From NCBI GenBank assembly GCA_902779565.1, contig CACZCD010000033.1:1-41919 (forward strand): DNA of 41,919 nt. The letters run 5' to 3'. Below the pieces are notes generated by a model. The model saw only the letters and a program-made list of their open reading frames with translations. It made no database searches and was not told the origin of the DNA. Positions 15,843 through 23,458 of the stretch are shown one piece after another. The translations under genes and the position numbers were made by a program. The first letter of the stretch is position 1; each line of letters starts with the position of its first letter. The stretch comes from an uncultured bacterium. GTDB lineage: Bacteria; Verrucomicrobiota; Kiritimatiellia; RFP12; UBA1067.

Positions 15843-16400
15843 ATGAACTCAAAGTTTTTGGCTCTTGCTGCTGTTGGCCTTATAGGTCTGACGGCTTCAG
15901 CGGATGTCCTTTACTGGCAGGTTGGCGATGGTGCCAATACGACTGGCTATGGTGAGGCCTACCTGATGGCTCGCGATGGAAGCGGTAATCTCTACTACGC
16001 TTCTGAAAACACGGGGTCAGGTGGTGCTGCTCTTGGTGCTGTTGGTGATGCTGCTCCTTCCGTGTTCGCCGATGGTGGCTCTGCTGCAGCTACGCTTGAA
16101 GCGGCGAAGTTCTTGAGCTGGGATAGCCCGCATTCCGCATATAGTGGAGAGCTGTCGGCTCTCTCGTTCTACGTCGAGCTGTACAATGCGGATGGAGACT
16201 GGATGGGGCGCACTACTGACGTTGCGTTTAACAACCTTGGTGATGCCGTATCCAGCGGCTTCAATCCGTCCTTCTCTGGCGTGAACAGCGCGATTGGCCA
16301 TTCGGGGGCGAGCTTCACTTCGGAGGTTCCGGAGCCGACGAGCGGTCTGTTGATGCTGGTTGGCTTGGGTGCGCTGGCACTCCGCCGCAGGCGCGCCTAA
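15843..16400 (+). CDS. PEP-CTERM sorting-signal surface protein
   Basis: The 185-residue product has a signal peptide (MNSKFLALAAVGLIGLTASA, cleaved before DVLYW). The mature domain is Gly/Ser/Ala-rich and low in Lys. The C-terminus is a complete PEP-CTERM signal: V-P-E-P-T, a hydrophobic helix (SGLLMLVGLGALAL), then an RRRRA tail. PEP-CTERM proteins are recognised by an exosortase and anchored or released with an exopolysaccharide matrix. No exosortase (EpsH/XrtA type) is present in this window, but an exopolysaccharide locus begins about 2.6 kb downstream. AAGGAAGG precedes the ATG. It is the last gene of the secreted cassette. Confidence 0.85.
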   Translation: MNSKFLALAAVGLIGLTASADVLYWQVGDGANTTGYGEAYLMARDGSGNLYYASENTGSGGAALGAVGDAAPSVFADGGSAAATLEAAKFLSWDSPHSAYSGELSALSFYVELYNADGDWMGRTTDVAFNNLGDAVSSGFNPSFSGVNSAIGHSGASFTSEVPEPTSGLLMLVGLGALALRRRRA

Positions 16401-16403
16401 TGG

Positions 16404-16588
16404 CGCGTAGTGGTTAGTGGATAGTGATTGGTGAAGCATGGCTAACAACTGAGAACTAGAGACTAACAACTGATGAAAGGCCCGTCCGCATGTGCGGGCG
16501 GGTTTTTGACTAACGGCCAACGACTAACCATAAATCACCGACGACTAGCCACTGACCACTGACCACTAGCCACTAACAACTAACGACT
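16404..16588. repeat. TAGTGG/CCACTA-type repeat region, partly inverted around a terminator
   Basis: From 16404 to about 16440 the units read TAGTGGTTAGTGGATAGTG on the plus strand. From 16442 to 16475 and from 16508 to 16588 the units are of the opposite sense (CTAACAACT, GACTAGCCACT, GACCACT). The block therefore forms an imperfect inverted repeat centred on the terminator at 16481-16507. It runs right up to the next start codon, leaving no Shine-Dalgarno there. Confidence 0.8.
16481..16507 (+). terminator. Rho-independent terminator after the PEP-CTERM gene
   Basis: CCCGTCCGC, loop ATGT, GCGGGCGGG (one T-G wobble) is followed by five T residues. It closes the secreted-protein cassette. 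Confidence 0.85.
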
Positions 16589-17953
16589 ATGAAACGCGAT
16601 CACTATTACGACGATGATGACGATCAGAACATGAATCCCTATTCGGCGGTTCGTCAGCCGATTGTGCTCCCTGACAAACTGGGGGGCGGTGATTTTGTCC
16701 TGGCGACGCTGTTGGCGGCTGGCACTTTCGCCTTTGCGTGGCTGTTGGCGCTTCCAGGGCTTTATCCCACGTCTTGGAGCGATCTTTCGATTGCAGCGGG
16801 TCTTCGTCCGGTCGAAGCGCTTTTCCCGGGGCTTTGGCGTCTCCTTGCGCGGGCGGTCTATGCGACGTGTGGTGTTTCCGTGGCGAACGTTGCGATGCCG
16901 ATTATCGGCAAGGCGTTTCTCGCGGTCAGCGCCTTTCTGGTGTACTATGTCCTGCGCGGCGCGTTGGCGGTTCTCGTGCGGCTCCGCAAGGACAACGTGG
17001 TGTGGTCGCACAACCTTGCGCGCCTTGTGAGCGCCATCGGGGTGGTGGCGTTCGTCTGTGCCGATCCTGTTTGGCGCGCCGTTCAGACGTTCGAGCCGAC
17101 GACGCTCCTTCTCTTCATGACGGTTCTGGCGGTCTATCTTCTCACGCGTTTTCTCCGTTCGGGGCATCTGCCGGCAGCCTATTTTGCGATGCTCATTCTG
17201 GGGCTTCTCTGCGCCGAGACGCCGTTTGGTTTCCTGCTTCTCGCGGGTTTCTGGGGGTGCTACTTTGTCCTTCTCACGAAGGGGCACCTTCAGTACATGG
17301 TGATGCTGCACCCGTTCGTGAACCAGATCTCGAAATGGTATCTCACGTTCATCTGGGCGTTCGGTCTGCTGTTGGGGATCGCCGCGAACGTGCTGGGCTA
17401 TCTGGGAATGAATGGACTTGAGGCGAATGCCGTCGCCGTCGGCGATTTGCCCGCTCTCTACATCACAGGACTTTGGAATTCGTTCATCAGCGCGGCGTCG
17501 GCGGGTGGCTGGATCATCGGTGCCGGCGTGGTGTTGATGCCGATGGTGCTGTGCTTCGTGATGATCCGTCGCGCGACGGACGAGGAGTACTTCCTCCCGT
17601 ACCACACGGGCGTGATCTTCTTCTTTGCGGGCGTGTTCGCGTATTCGCAGCTCGCGTCGCTCGCGCCGCTCTGGTTCTGGACGTGGATCAAGCGTCCGGA
17701 GATGGTGCCGAGCGTCTATCTTCAGTGCATCTTCTCGTTGGTCTGCGCCGTCACGCTTGTCTGCACGCTCGCGGTGCTCGCTGTCGATGCCTATTGCCGG
17801 AACCACCGCCGGCTTCGATTTCAGAACTTGGCAGCGCGAAGTTCACGAGCATGCTGCGGAAGGTGGGCATCGTCTTTATGCCGACGCTTTTGGTTGCGGG
17901 TCTTGTTCCCGGACGCATCCAGTTGCGTACGCACGCCATGCTGGAGATGGTGA
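16589..17953 (+). CDS. Polytopic membrane protein, N-terminal part of a frameshifted membrane/TPR gene
   Basis: About 410 credible residues start with an Asp-rich cytoplasmic tail (YYDDDDDQ). Around nine hydrophobic segments follow, for example near residues 37-58, 105-130, 150-165 and 185-235. After LAVDAYCRNHRR (about 17815) the frame becomes Cys/Arg/Trp-rich nonsense and stops at 17953. The -1 frame continues with a plausible transmembrane segment and TPR domain to 19017, so the two frames are probably one gene of about 809 residues. The layout (membrane N-terminus, then a FTDGSYDCAVELEA-like soluble segment) faintly resembles DUF2723/O-mannosyltransferase-like proteins; this is a weak guess. 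There is no Shine-Dalgarno; the sequence before the ATG is repeat. Confidence 0.68.
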   Translation: MKRDHYYDDDDDQNMNPYSAVRQPIVLPDKLGGGDFVLATLLAAGTFAFAWLLALPGLYPTSWSDLSIAAGLRPVEALFPGLWRLLARAVYATCGVSVANVAMPIIGKAFLAVSAFLVYYVLRGALAVLVRLRKDNVVWSHNLARLVSAIGVVAFVCADPVWRAVQTFEPTTLLLFMTVLAVYLLTRFLRSGHLPAAYFAMLILGLLCAETPFGFLLLAGFWGCYFVLLTKGHLQYMVMLHPFVNQISKWYLTFIWAFGLLLGIAANVLGYLGMNGLEANAVAVGDLPALYITGLWNSFISAASAGGWIIGAGVVLMPMVLCFVMIRRATDEEYFLPYHTGVIFFFAGVFAYSQLASLAPLWFWTWIKRPEMVPSVYLQCIFSLVCAVTLVCTLAVLAVDAYCRNHRRLRFQNLAARSSRACCGRWASSLCRRFWLRVLFPDASSCVRTPCWRW

Positions 17954-19017
17954 GGACCTACATCCGCGAGACGGTGCGCGAATGCGCGGGAGCCAAGTGG
18001 CTCTTCACGGATGGCTCCTACGATTGCGCGGTGGAGCTGGAAGCCGCCGCGCGCGGCATGGAGCTGCATTGCATGTCCATGATGGCCGGCAATTCGCCGC
18101 GCGAGACCTTTATCCGTCAGCAGTCACTTCACGACGAGGAAGACCGTCTCTCCGCCACGGTGGGAGCGCCAAACATCCTGCGCACCTGGCAGCGCGACAA
18201 GGCGGATCGCCTGCCGCTCGTCGCTGCGCAGCTGGGTCTTGAACTCTGGAAGCGTGCCGGCAAGGAGATCCCGCCGGTGTCGGGTGTGGTGTCGCGTCCG
18301 GCGGGCGTTCCCGCCGAAGAGATCGAAAAGGGCGTCAACGAGGCGTACAAGCTTTCGGAACGTCTGCTCATGTTCTATACGGAGGGTCTGCCGCCCGTGA
18401 TCGCGGGGCCGCGCGTGAACGACCTGTTCCTCTTCATGCAGTGGCGACTGGCGCGTCTCGCGCGTTTACGCGCCGAACGCTACGACCATGAAGGCAAGAC
18501 GGATCGGTCGTTGGAGGAGATCCGCATCTCCGATACGCTCGATGAGAAGAACGCGTCGCTGAAGCGGATCCTTGAAGGCATGGCGCGACTCCGCGAGTTG
18601 ACGATGCGCCAGATGACGCCGCGCGAGGGCCTGCAGTTCGCGCTCGTGCGCGCGGACTTCACGCTCGCCCGCAAATATGCCGAGCCCATTCTGGATGCCG
18701 ATCCGGATGATCCCAACGCCAACTTCGGCATGGGCATGAGCTATTTCATGCAGGAGCAGTTCGGGCGTGCGGAGGAGTATCTGCAGCGTTGCCTCAAGAA
18801 GAACAGCAAGGAGCCGGCGGTCTGGAACAACATTGCGGTGCTTCAGCTTCGCACGGGGCGTCTTGACGAGGCGCTGAAGAATGCGCAGAAGGCGCTTTCG
18901 CTCATCCCCGACTCAGCCGAGGTGAAGGACACCATCCGGCAGATTGAAAAGGCGAAGCAAGCGGCACAGACGAATAAGACGGACAAAGCCACCGCCCCCA
19001 CAAAGACGGGGTCTTGA
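17851..19017 (+). CDS. TPR-domain protein, C-terminal part of the frameshifted membrane/TPR gene
   Basis: Read from the ATG at 17851 this is 388 residues. It opens with one transmembrane segment (KVGIVFMPTLLVAGLVP) followed by a soluble domain. Three tetratricopeptide-type repeats lie about 275-370 (DPDDPNANFGMGMSYFMQ, AVWNNIAVLQLRTGRLDEA, ALSLIPDSAEVKDTI), and the tail is Lys/Thr-rich. No ribosome site precedes 17851, and the same frame further upstream is Arg-rich shadow sequence. I therefore read it as the continuation of the 16589 gene after one lost base between about 17812 and 17830. An independent overlapping gene is less likely. It lies just before the exopolysaccharide promoter. Confidence 0.68.
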   Translation: MLRKVGIVFMPTLLVAGLVPGRIQLRTHAMLEMVRTYIRETVRECAGAKWLFTDGSYDCAVELEAAARGMELHCMSMMAGNSPRETFIRQQSLHDEEDRLSATVGAPNILRTWQRDKADRLPLVAAQLGLELWKRAGKEIPPVSGVVSRPAGVPAEEIEKGVNEAYKLSERLLMFYTEGLPPVIAGPRVNDLFLFMQWRLARLARLRAERYDHEGKTDRSLEEIRISDTLDEKNASLKRILEGMARLRELTMRQMTPREGLQFALVRADFTLARKYAEPILDADPDDPNANFGMGMSYFMQEQFGRAEEYLQRCLKKNSKEPAVWNNIAVLQLRTGRLDEALKNAQKALSLIPDSAEVKDTIRQIEKAKQAAQTNKTDKATAPTKTGS

Positions 19018-19035
19018 TACTCGTAAAAAATTCTG

Positions 19036-19064
19036 TTGCATTTGAATCCATGAAGTGGTATCAT
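19036..19064 (+). promoter_or_regulatory. Promoter of the exopolysaccharide locus
   Basis: TTGCAT, 17-nt spacer, TATCAT, with TGG before the -10. Transcription should begin around 19071, about 6 nt before the ATG at 19077. It should serve the run of six closely spaced genes ending at 26929. Confidence 0.7.
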
Positions 19065-19076
19065 TCATGGCTGTTT

Positions 19077-19745
19077 ATGGGGAAACTGTTTCTACATATA
19101 ATGATTCTTGGCCTGTCGCTCTTCGCGGGAGGCTGTTTTGGCATTGCCAATCTATTCTCGGGAGATTCCAAGAAGGACGTTGTGGACGCCGATTTGCTGG
19201 CGACTTACTTTGACGGACCGAAGGTTCGCCCTGGTGTTGCGTTGCAGATTTCCGTTACGGCATCGGGTCTGACGGGACAGGCTGCCAAGCAGTATTTCGT
19301 GGATGCCGACGGCTACATTACCATGGAGCTTGTGGGGCAGATCAAGTGTGATGGTCTTACGCTTGTCGGGCTTCAGCAGAAGATCGCCTCCGCCTACAAG
19401 GAGTATTTCCTTGATCCGCATGTGACCGCGACCTTCATCTATCAGGCGGGTGGCGGGATGGTGTCGCCGTGGGGTACGGTAACGGTGCTCGGCGAGGTCA
19501 ACAAGCCGGGACCTGTGGATGTTCCCTCCACCATGGATTTGCGTGTCACGCGCGCGTTGCAGCTTGCGGGTGGCGCGACTGGGCTTGCTGACAAGGCGAA
19601 CATAAGGGTAACGCACTGCGACAAGGATGGGAAACAAACGAAGACGGTTGTTGACTTGATCGAAATCGGCAAGGAGGGACGCCCCGACAAGGATGTCCTG
19701 CTTCAGGCAGGGGATGTTGTCTGGGTTCCCATGAGTTGGTACTGA
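19077..19745 (+). CDS. Polysaccharide export lipoprotein (Wza-like, Poly_export + SLBB)
   Basis: The 222-residue product starts MGKLFLHIMILGLSLF with lipobox A17-G-G-C20. Residues about 50-125 match the polysaccharide export N-terminal domain (RPGVALQISVTASG ... VDADGYITMELVGQIKCDGLTLVGLQQKI). Residues about 135-215 form an SLBB domain (VTVLGEVNKPGPVDVPSTMDLRVTRALQLAGGAT ... LLQAGDVVWVP). It should form the outer-membrane export channel for the polymer. It is shorter than Wza and has only one SLBB, as in many EpsE-type partners that use a separate beta-barrel; the 20744 gene could be that barrel. The longer frame from 19014 crosses the promoter, so I start at 19077. There is no Shine-Dalgarno. 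Confidence 0.87.
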   Translation: MGKLFLHIMILGLSLFAGGCFGIANLFSGDSKKDVVDADLLATYFDGPKVRPGVALQISVTASGLTGQAAKQYFVDADGYITMELVGQIKCDGLTLVGLQQKIASAYKEYFLDPHVTATFIYQAGGGMVSPWGTVTVLGEVNKPGPVDVPSTMDLRVTRALQLAGGATGLADKANIRVTHCDKDGKQTKTVVDLIEIGKEGRPDKDVLLQAGDVVWVPMSWY

Positions 19746-19770
19746 TGACACTTCAAAACGGAGAAACAAA

Positions 19771-20721
19771 ATGAAAAAAATACTGATGGCGATGGTTGCG
19801 GCTGCAGGGGCGTTTCTGCTCTCTGCCGAGATGCCGCGTAGTGAATGGCATGCCAAGGTCGGCGACTGCGCTCAAGACCCGAACATGCTGAAGGAAACGA
19901 TTTCGCAGCTTTCGTCTGCGGATAAAACGGCATTCCTTGCTGAGGTCAATGCGGCCATCGACAAGATGCCGGGCAGCACAGACGTGAAAACGGCCAAGTT
20001 CCTGGCGGCCAACCGTGCGGCGGTCGCCGGTGCGGGCGCCGCGGATCGCGCGGACGTGTTGGCTGAGGTCTATGCCACGGTTCCGCCGGAGGCGCTCACC
20101 GTCATCAACGAGGAGTTTGCCAAGAACGAGTTCGCGCGTCCGGCGACCATGACGGATGACGAGTACACCAACATTGTGGCGCAGACGATGACGAAAATCA
20201 CTCAGCGCACGGCTTCCGCCGAATCGGGTGCGGTTCGTGCCGGATTCGCGGGACTGATGTTCATCCGTGCCGCCGGATCCGCTACGGATGCCACGACGGA
20301 TGCGGTTGTTTCCTCCTTGCCGTCCGATGCGCAGGGCGATGCCAAGAATTCTTGGTTCCCGTCAGCGCTTTCGGAGTCGCCGTCGTATGATCCCATCCTT
20401 GCCCCGGCACAGGCTGGTGACGAGCCGAATCCGCAGGTTGTCTTGGATATTGCGCCTTCGCAGCAGGTTGACTCCATGTTGGGCGATCTTCAGTCGGGGA
20501 ACACTGATCCCGGCGAGACGGCTGGCCAGGGTACTGGCGTTCCGGGTTCAACCGATCCCGCATCTGCGTCGGATCCCCAGAACAACAGTCTGTCGGGCGC
20601 TCCGCGCGACCGTGTTGAGGATACCCAAAGCCCCTACTACAAGGGGAAGAATCGCGGCGACGAAACGCCGATTGAACCTACAACGCCCGAGCCGGAGACG
20701 TATCGGGGTCAAAGAATCTAA
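19771..20721 (+). CDS. Secreted protein of unknown function within the exopolysaccharide locus
   Basis: The 316-residue product has a signal peptide (MKKILMAMVAAAGAFLLSA). Residues about 30-170 are predicted helical, with Ala-rich amphipathic stretches (SSADKTAFLAEVNAAIDKMPG, DRADVLAEVYATVPPEA). Residues about 180-316 are disordered, rich in Pro, Ser, Asp, Gly and Gln, ending in TPEPETYRGQRI. I recognise no family. The fixed place between the export lipoprotein (25 nt gap) and the beta-barrel (22 nt gap) suggests a periplasmic partner of polymer export. CGGAGAAAC precedes the ATG. Confidence 0.75.
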   Translation: MKKILMAMVAAAGAFLLSAEMPRSEWHAKVGDCAQDPNMLKETISQLSSADKTAFLAEVNAAIDKMPGSTDVKTAKFLAANRAAVAGAGAADRADVLAEVYATVPPEALTVINEEFAKNEFARPATMTDDEYTNIVAQTMTKITQRTASAESGAVRAGFAGLMFIRAAGSATDATTDAVVSSLPSDAQGDAKNSWFPSALSESPSYDPILAPAQAGDEPNPQVVLDIAPSQQVDSMLGDLQSGNTDPGETAGQGTGVPGSTDPASASDPQNNSLSGAPRDRVEDTQSPYYKGKNRGDETPIEPTTPEPETYRGQRI

Positions 20722-20743
20722 TTGTCAGTAGGAGGAGAAACCA

Positions 20744-22006
20744 ATGAAAGTCAAATCTTCCCTGTTTTGTGGTCTTGCGCTTGTGGCCTCCGTTTCATTC
20801 GCGCAGCAAGGCGTCACCACGCCGCAGAAGGAGTCTCGCCCCACGGGTTTCCGCTTCTTCAACAACCACCTCACAATCAAGCCGTACGTTTCGCTCACCT
20901 ATACATACGACTCGAATATTGACACCTCGCATCATGCCGAGGACGATTCGATCTTTGCGGTTTCGCCGGGTGCCGAATTTGTGTGGCGCGGTGAGAAGTG
21001 GGCGTTGACAGGTTCCCTCTGGTATCGTTACCGCTACTACTGCGAGTACAACCATGACATGGGCGAAAACAGCTATGGGGAAAATCTGGCCTACACCTAT
21101 AGCTCTTCTGAGAAGAACGAAAAGGGCTGGACGCTTATGTTGGCGGAACGGTATGGGTTCTACAACCAGTCCGATGACCTGACCTCCCGCAACGGGCGTG
21201 GCGTGTGGCGCGACCGTGAGACGTTTGATGCGCAGGCCGTCCTTGAGCGTCGTTTCACGGAACGTTGGCATGCGGACGTTCAGGGGCAGTACACCTGGCT
21301 CGATTACAAGAACAAGACGGGACACTATGTGCCGCTCAATGGATGGAGCCAGTATGGTGGCGGCGTTCAGGCGGGTTACGCCGCGTCTCGTTGGACGGAT
21401 CTTCTTGTTGCGGCGGGTTACTCGCGCTATACCCAAAAGACGGGCGATCAGGCGGGGCTCTCCCGTCACTACAGCAGCAATTCTGACGCCTATTCGGTGA
21501 TGGCAGGTCTCGGCTCTCACATGACGGAGCTTATTACCTACCGTGCTTTGATGGGTGCTTCATGGTTTGACTATGGTAACGCGGGCGATACTGATTGCGG
21601 CTGGACCTATACGCTTTCCGCCAACTGGCGCATCCACCGTCAGGTTCAGTTGTCGGTTATGGGTTCGAGCTTCTATCAGCCCTCGGAACGCTATGTCGGC
21701 CAGGCTGTCAAGGTCTACACCCTCGGCGGCGGCGTCTCCTATCTCACCCTCGGCGATCGCCTCAACCTGACGGCGAACGTGTCGTGGCGCTATGAGGAGA
21801 ATGTCTATTCCGATGACGCCTATACGCGCCGTCAGAACTATGACGAATCGTGGCTTTCCGCTCGACTTGGCGCGGACTATCTCGTCAATCGCTGGATGAG
21901 TGTGTTTGCGAATATCATGTGGGAGCAGGAATGGTGTGGAAACGGAAACAAGGACTACGACTACGACCGTTTCCGCGGAACGCTCGGCGTTCGTTTCCAC
22001 TACTGA
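20744..22006 (+). CDS. Outer-membrane beta-barrel protein of the exopolysaccharide locus
   Basis: The 420-residue product has a signal peptide ending at SVSFAQQG. From about residue 45 there are repeated amphipathic strands with aromatic ends (KPYVSLTYTYDSNID, WALTGSLWYRYRYYCEY, LNLTANVSWRYEENVYSD). It ends in GTLGVRFHY, with the terminal aromatic residue typical of BAM-inserted barrels. It resembles the barrel proteins found in PEP-CTERM/Eps loci, which are thought to complete the export channel where Wza is short. AGGAGGAG lies just upstream of the ATG. The following gene starts 6 nt after the stop. Confidence 0.82.
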   Translation: MKVKSSLFCGLALVASVSFAQQGVTTPQKESRPTGFRFFNNHLTIKPYVSLTYTYDSNIDTSHHAEDDSIFAVSPGAEFVWRGEKWALTGSLWYRYRYYCEYNHDMGENSYGENLAYTYSSSEKNEKGWTLMLAERYGFYNQSDDLTSRNGRGVWRDRETFDAQAVLERRFTERWHADVQGQYTWLDYKNKTGHYVPLNGWSQYGGGVQAGYAASRWTDLLVAAGYSRYTQKTGDQAGLSRHYSSNSDAYSVMAGLGSHMTELITYRALMGASWFDYGNAGDTDCGWTYTLSANWRIHRQVQLSVMGSSFYQPSERYVGQAVKVYTLGGGVSYLTLGDRLNLTANVSWRYEENVYSDDAYTRRQNYDESWLSARLGADYLVNRWMSVFANIMWEQEWCGNGNKDYDYDRFRGTLGVRFHY

Positions 22007-22012
22007 TAAGGC

Positions 22013-23455
22013 ATGCTGAATCAGGATGTTTCGAAATATGGGTTAGCGACCCATCTAGCGCTCGCCGCCGCTTTGCCGGCGGCGTTGGCGCTATTTGTAT
22101 CAGCCAATACGCTTGCCTGTACGGTTCTCTGGCTTTCCGGCCTATCACTTGTGTGGCTCTTGATGGAGCCATCCGTCTATTCGGGTGAGACCGTTTCGGC
22201 GGCCCGCTGGCGCGTGATTCATGGTGTGTTGCGGGATCCTCTTGCCTGGTTTCTTGTTTTCGTGGTTCTTTTTGCTGGTTGCCGATGGTTGAATAATGGG
22301 GTAAAGCTTGCGTTTGACCCAGAGGCCGCGGCATGGTCGGTGAAGGATCCTGCACTGACATTCTTTCCGGCTTCTGCGGGAGAGTCGGGGTTCCTGCCTT
22401 TCGCGCTTGTCTGCTCCTCGCTGCCGGTCATTCTGGGCGTCAAGCATGCATTGGGACGGAATGCGCGGCTTTGGTTTGGCATCTTTTTAGGTGCGGTTTC
22501 GGCGACGGGGGCTTTTGCGGCTGCGATCTACGCTGGAATCGGTGATGCCGAGTTCAAGGCGATGGCAGTGCGGTCGTTTGGCGCCTCGTTCTTCTTGGGG
22601 TCAATGTATGCGCTGTTTCTTCCGTTGGCGGTGGCCTGTGGAATTGAAGCGGAAGAACGCGGCATGAAGAAGTCTCGTCTTGTCTTTGCCTGGTCCGTTG
22701 CCGGCAATGTCCTGGGTGCCTATGTGTTCCTGCCCATGTTCCTTTCGCTTTCCTATTTTCTGATTTCGGCGCTTTTGGCGGTGGTCGCAGTGGTGCTTGC
22801 AGCACGGCGTGCCAATGCTGCCGTGGCGGCGCGTGCGTCTTCCATGCTGTTTTTCGGCATAATCATCGCCGCGTTTACTTTCATGGTCCTGCCGGATGCC
22901 GACATACAGGGACGCAAGATGGAGGGGCTTGAGATTGAGAAGTCATTCCCGCCGGCCTTGGCGGATCGGAACGAGGCGCTCCGCCGTATTTCCAAGATGA
23001 TGTGGTTGGAACATCCCTGGTCGGGCGTGGGTGTGGGGGCTTTCGGGCTTCACGCGCCTTTCTGCGCCACGAAAGAGGACTGGACCGTCCTTCCGCCCGA
23101 GCCGAAAGATGGCTCAAATGGCTACTTTACGCTGATCGCTGAACGCGGCATCGTGGGTGGCCTCATTTGGTTGGCCGGTATCGGCTTTCTCCTTTGGTTT
23201 TGGGGCCGGAGGCTGTGTGGCGCGTTCGTCTGGCAGAAGGAGCAGGACGAAGGTCGTTCGTTCCTGCAGAATTTGCCGGCTGTTGTCTGGGCGGGTCCGC
23301 TTGTGTTGATTGCCTGTGCCGCGGATGGTTGGTTTTCCTCAGGCTTTCCGCTTACGCCGCTTGCCACATGTGCGATGGCCGCCCTGTCGCTATCCGCGGC
23401 GGCGTTCCCGAAGGCCAAGCGAAAGACGACTGACGAAGAAGAGAAGAAGGGGTAA
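22013..23455 (+). CDS. O-antigen ligase / Wzy-type polymerase-like membrane protein
   Basis: The 480-residue product has about 11 hydrophobic segments and a large loop around residues 300-375. The loop contains the Wzy_C-type motif H-P-W-S-G-V-G-V-G-A-F followed by NGYFTLIAERGIVGG, a hallmark of O-antigen ligase/polymerase proteins. In this locus it most likely polymerises or transfers lipid-linked repeat units in the periplasm. The C-terminus is charged (KRKTTDEEEKKG). The start lies just after the barrel gene and only a weak GATAAGG precedes it, so translation is probably coupled. The kinase gene begins 3 nt after its stop. Confidence 0.82.
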   Translation: MLNQDVSKYGLATHLALAAALPAALALFVSANTLACTVLWLSGLSLVWLLMEPSVYSGETVSAARWRVIHGVLRDPLAWFLVFVVLFAGCRWLNNGVKLAFDPEAAAWSVKDPALTFFPASAGESGFLPFALVCSSLPVILGVKHALGRNARLWFGIFLGAVSATGAFAAAIYAGIGDAEFKAMAVRSFGASFFLGSMYALFLPLAVACGIEAEERGMKKSRLVFAWSVAGNVLGAYVFLPMFLSLSYFLISALLAVVAVVLAARRANAAVAARASSMLFFGIIIAAFTFMVLPDADIQGRKMEGLEIEKSFPPALADRNEALRRISKMMWLEHPWSGVGVGAFGLHAPFCATKEDWTVLPPEPKDGSNGYFTLIAERGIVGGLIWLAGIGFLLWFWGRRLCGAFVWQKEQDEGRSFLQNLPAVVWAGPLVLIACAADGWFSSGFPLTPLATCAMAALSLSAAAFPKAKRKTTDEEEKKG

Positions 23456-23458
23456 AGT

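Noticed and set aside
16404-16588. CRISPR array
   Set aside because: The units are short, degenerate and contiguous, without regular spacers or cas genes.
17800-17830. Programmed -1 ribosomal frameshift in the membrane/TPR gene (and in gspI)
   Set aside because: No X-XXY-YYZ slippery heptamer in the right frame and no downstream stimulatory stem evident; indel is simpler.
19014-19076. Upstream start of the polysaccharide export lipoprotein
   Set aside because: The extension lies over the promoter and would bury the lipobox 20 residues deeper than usual.
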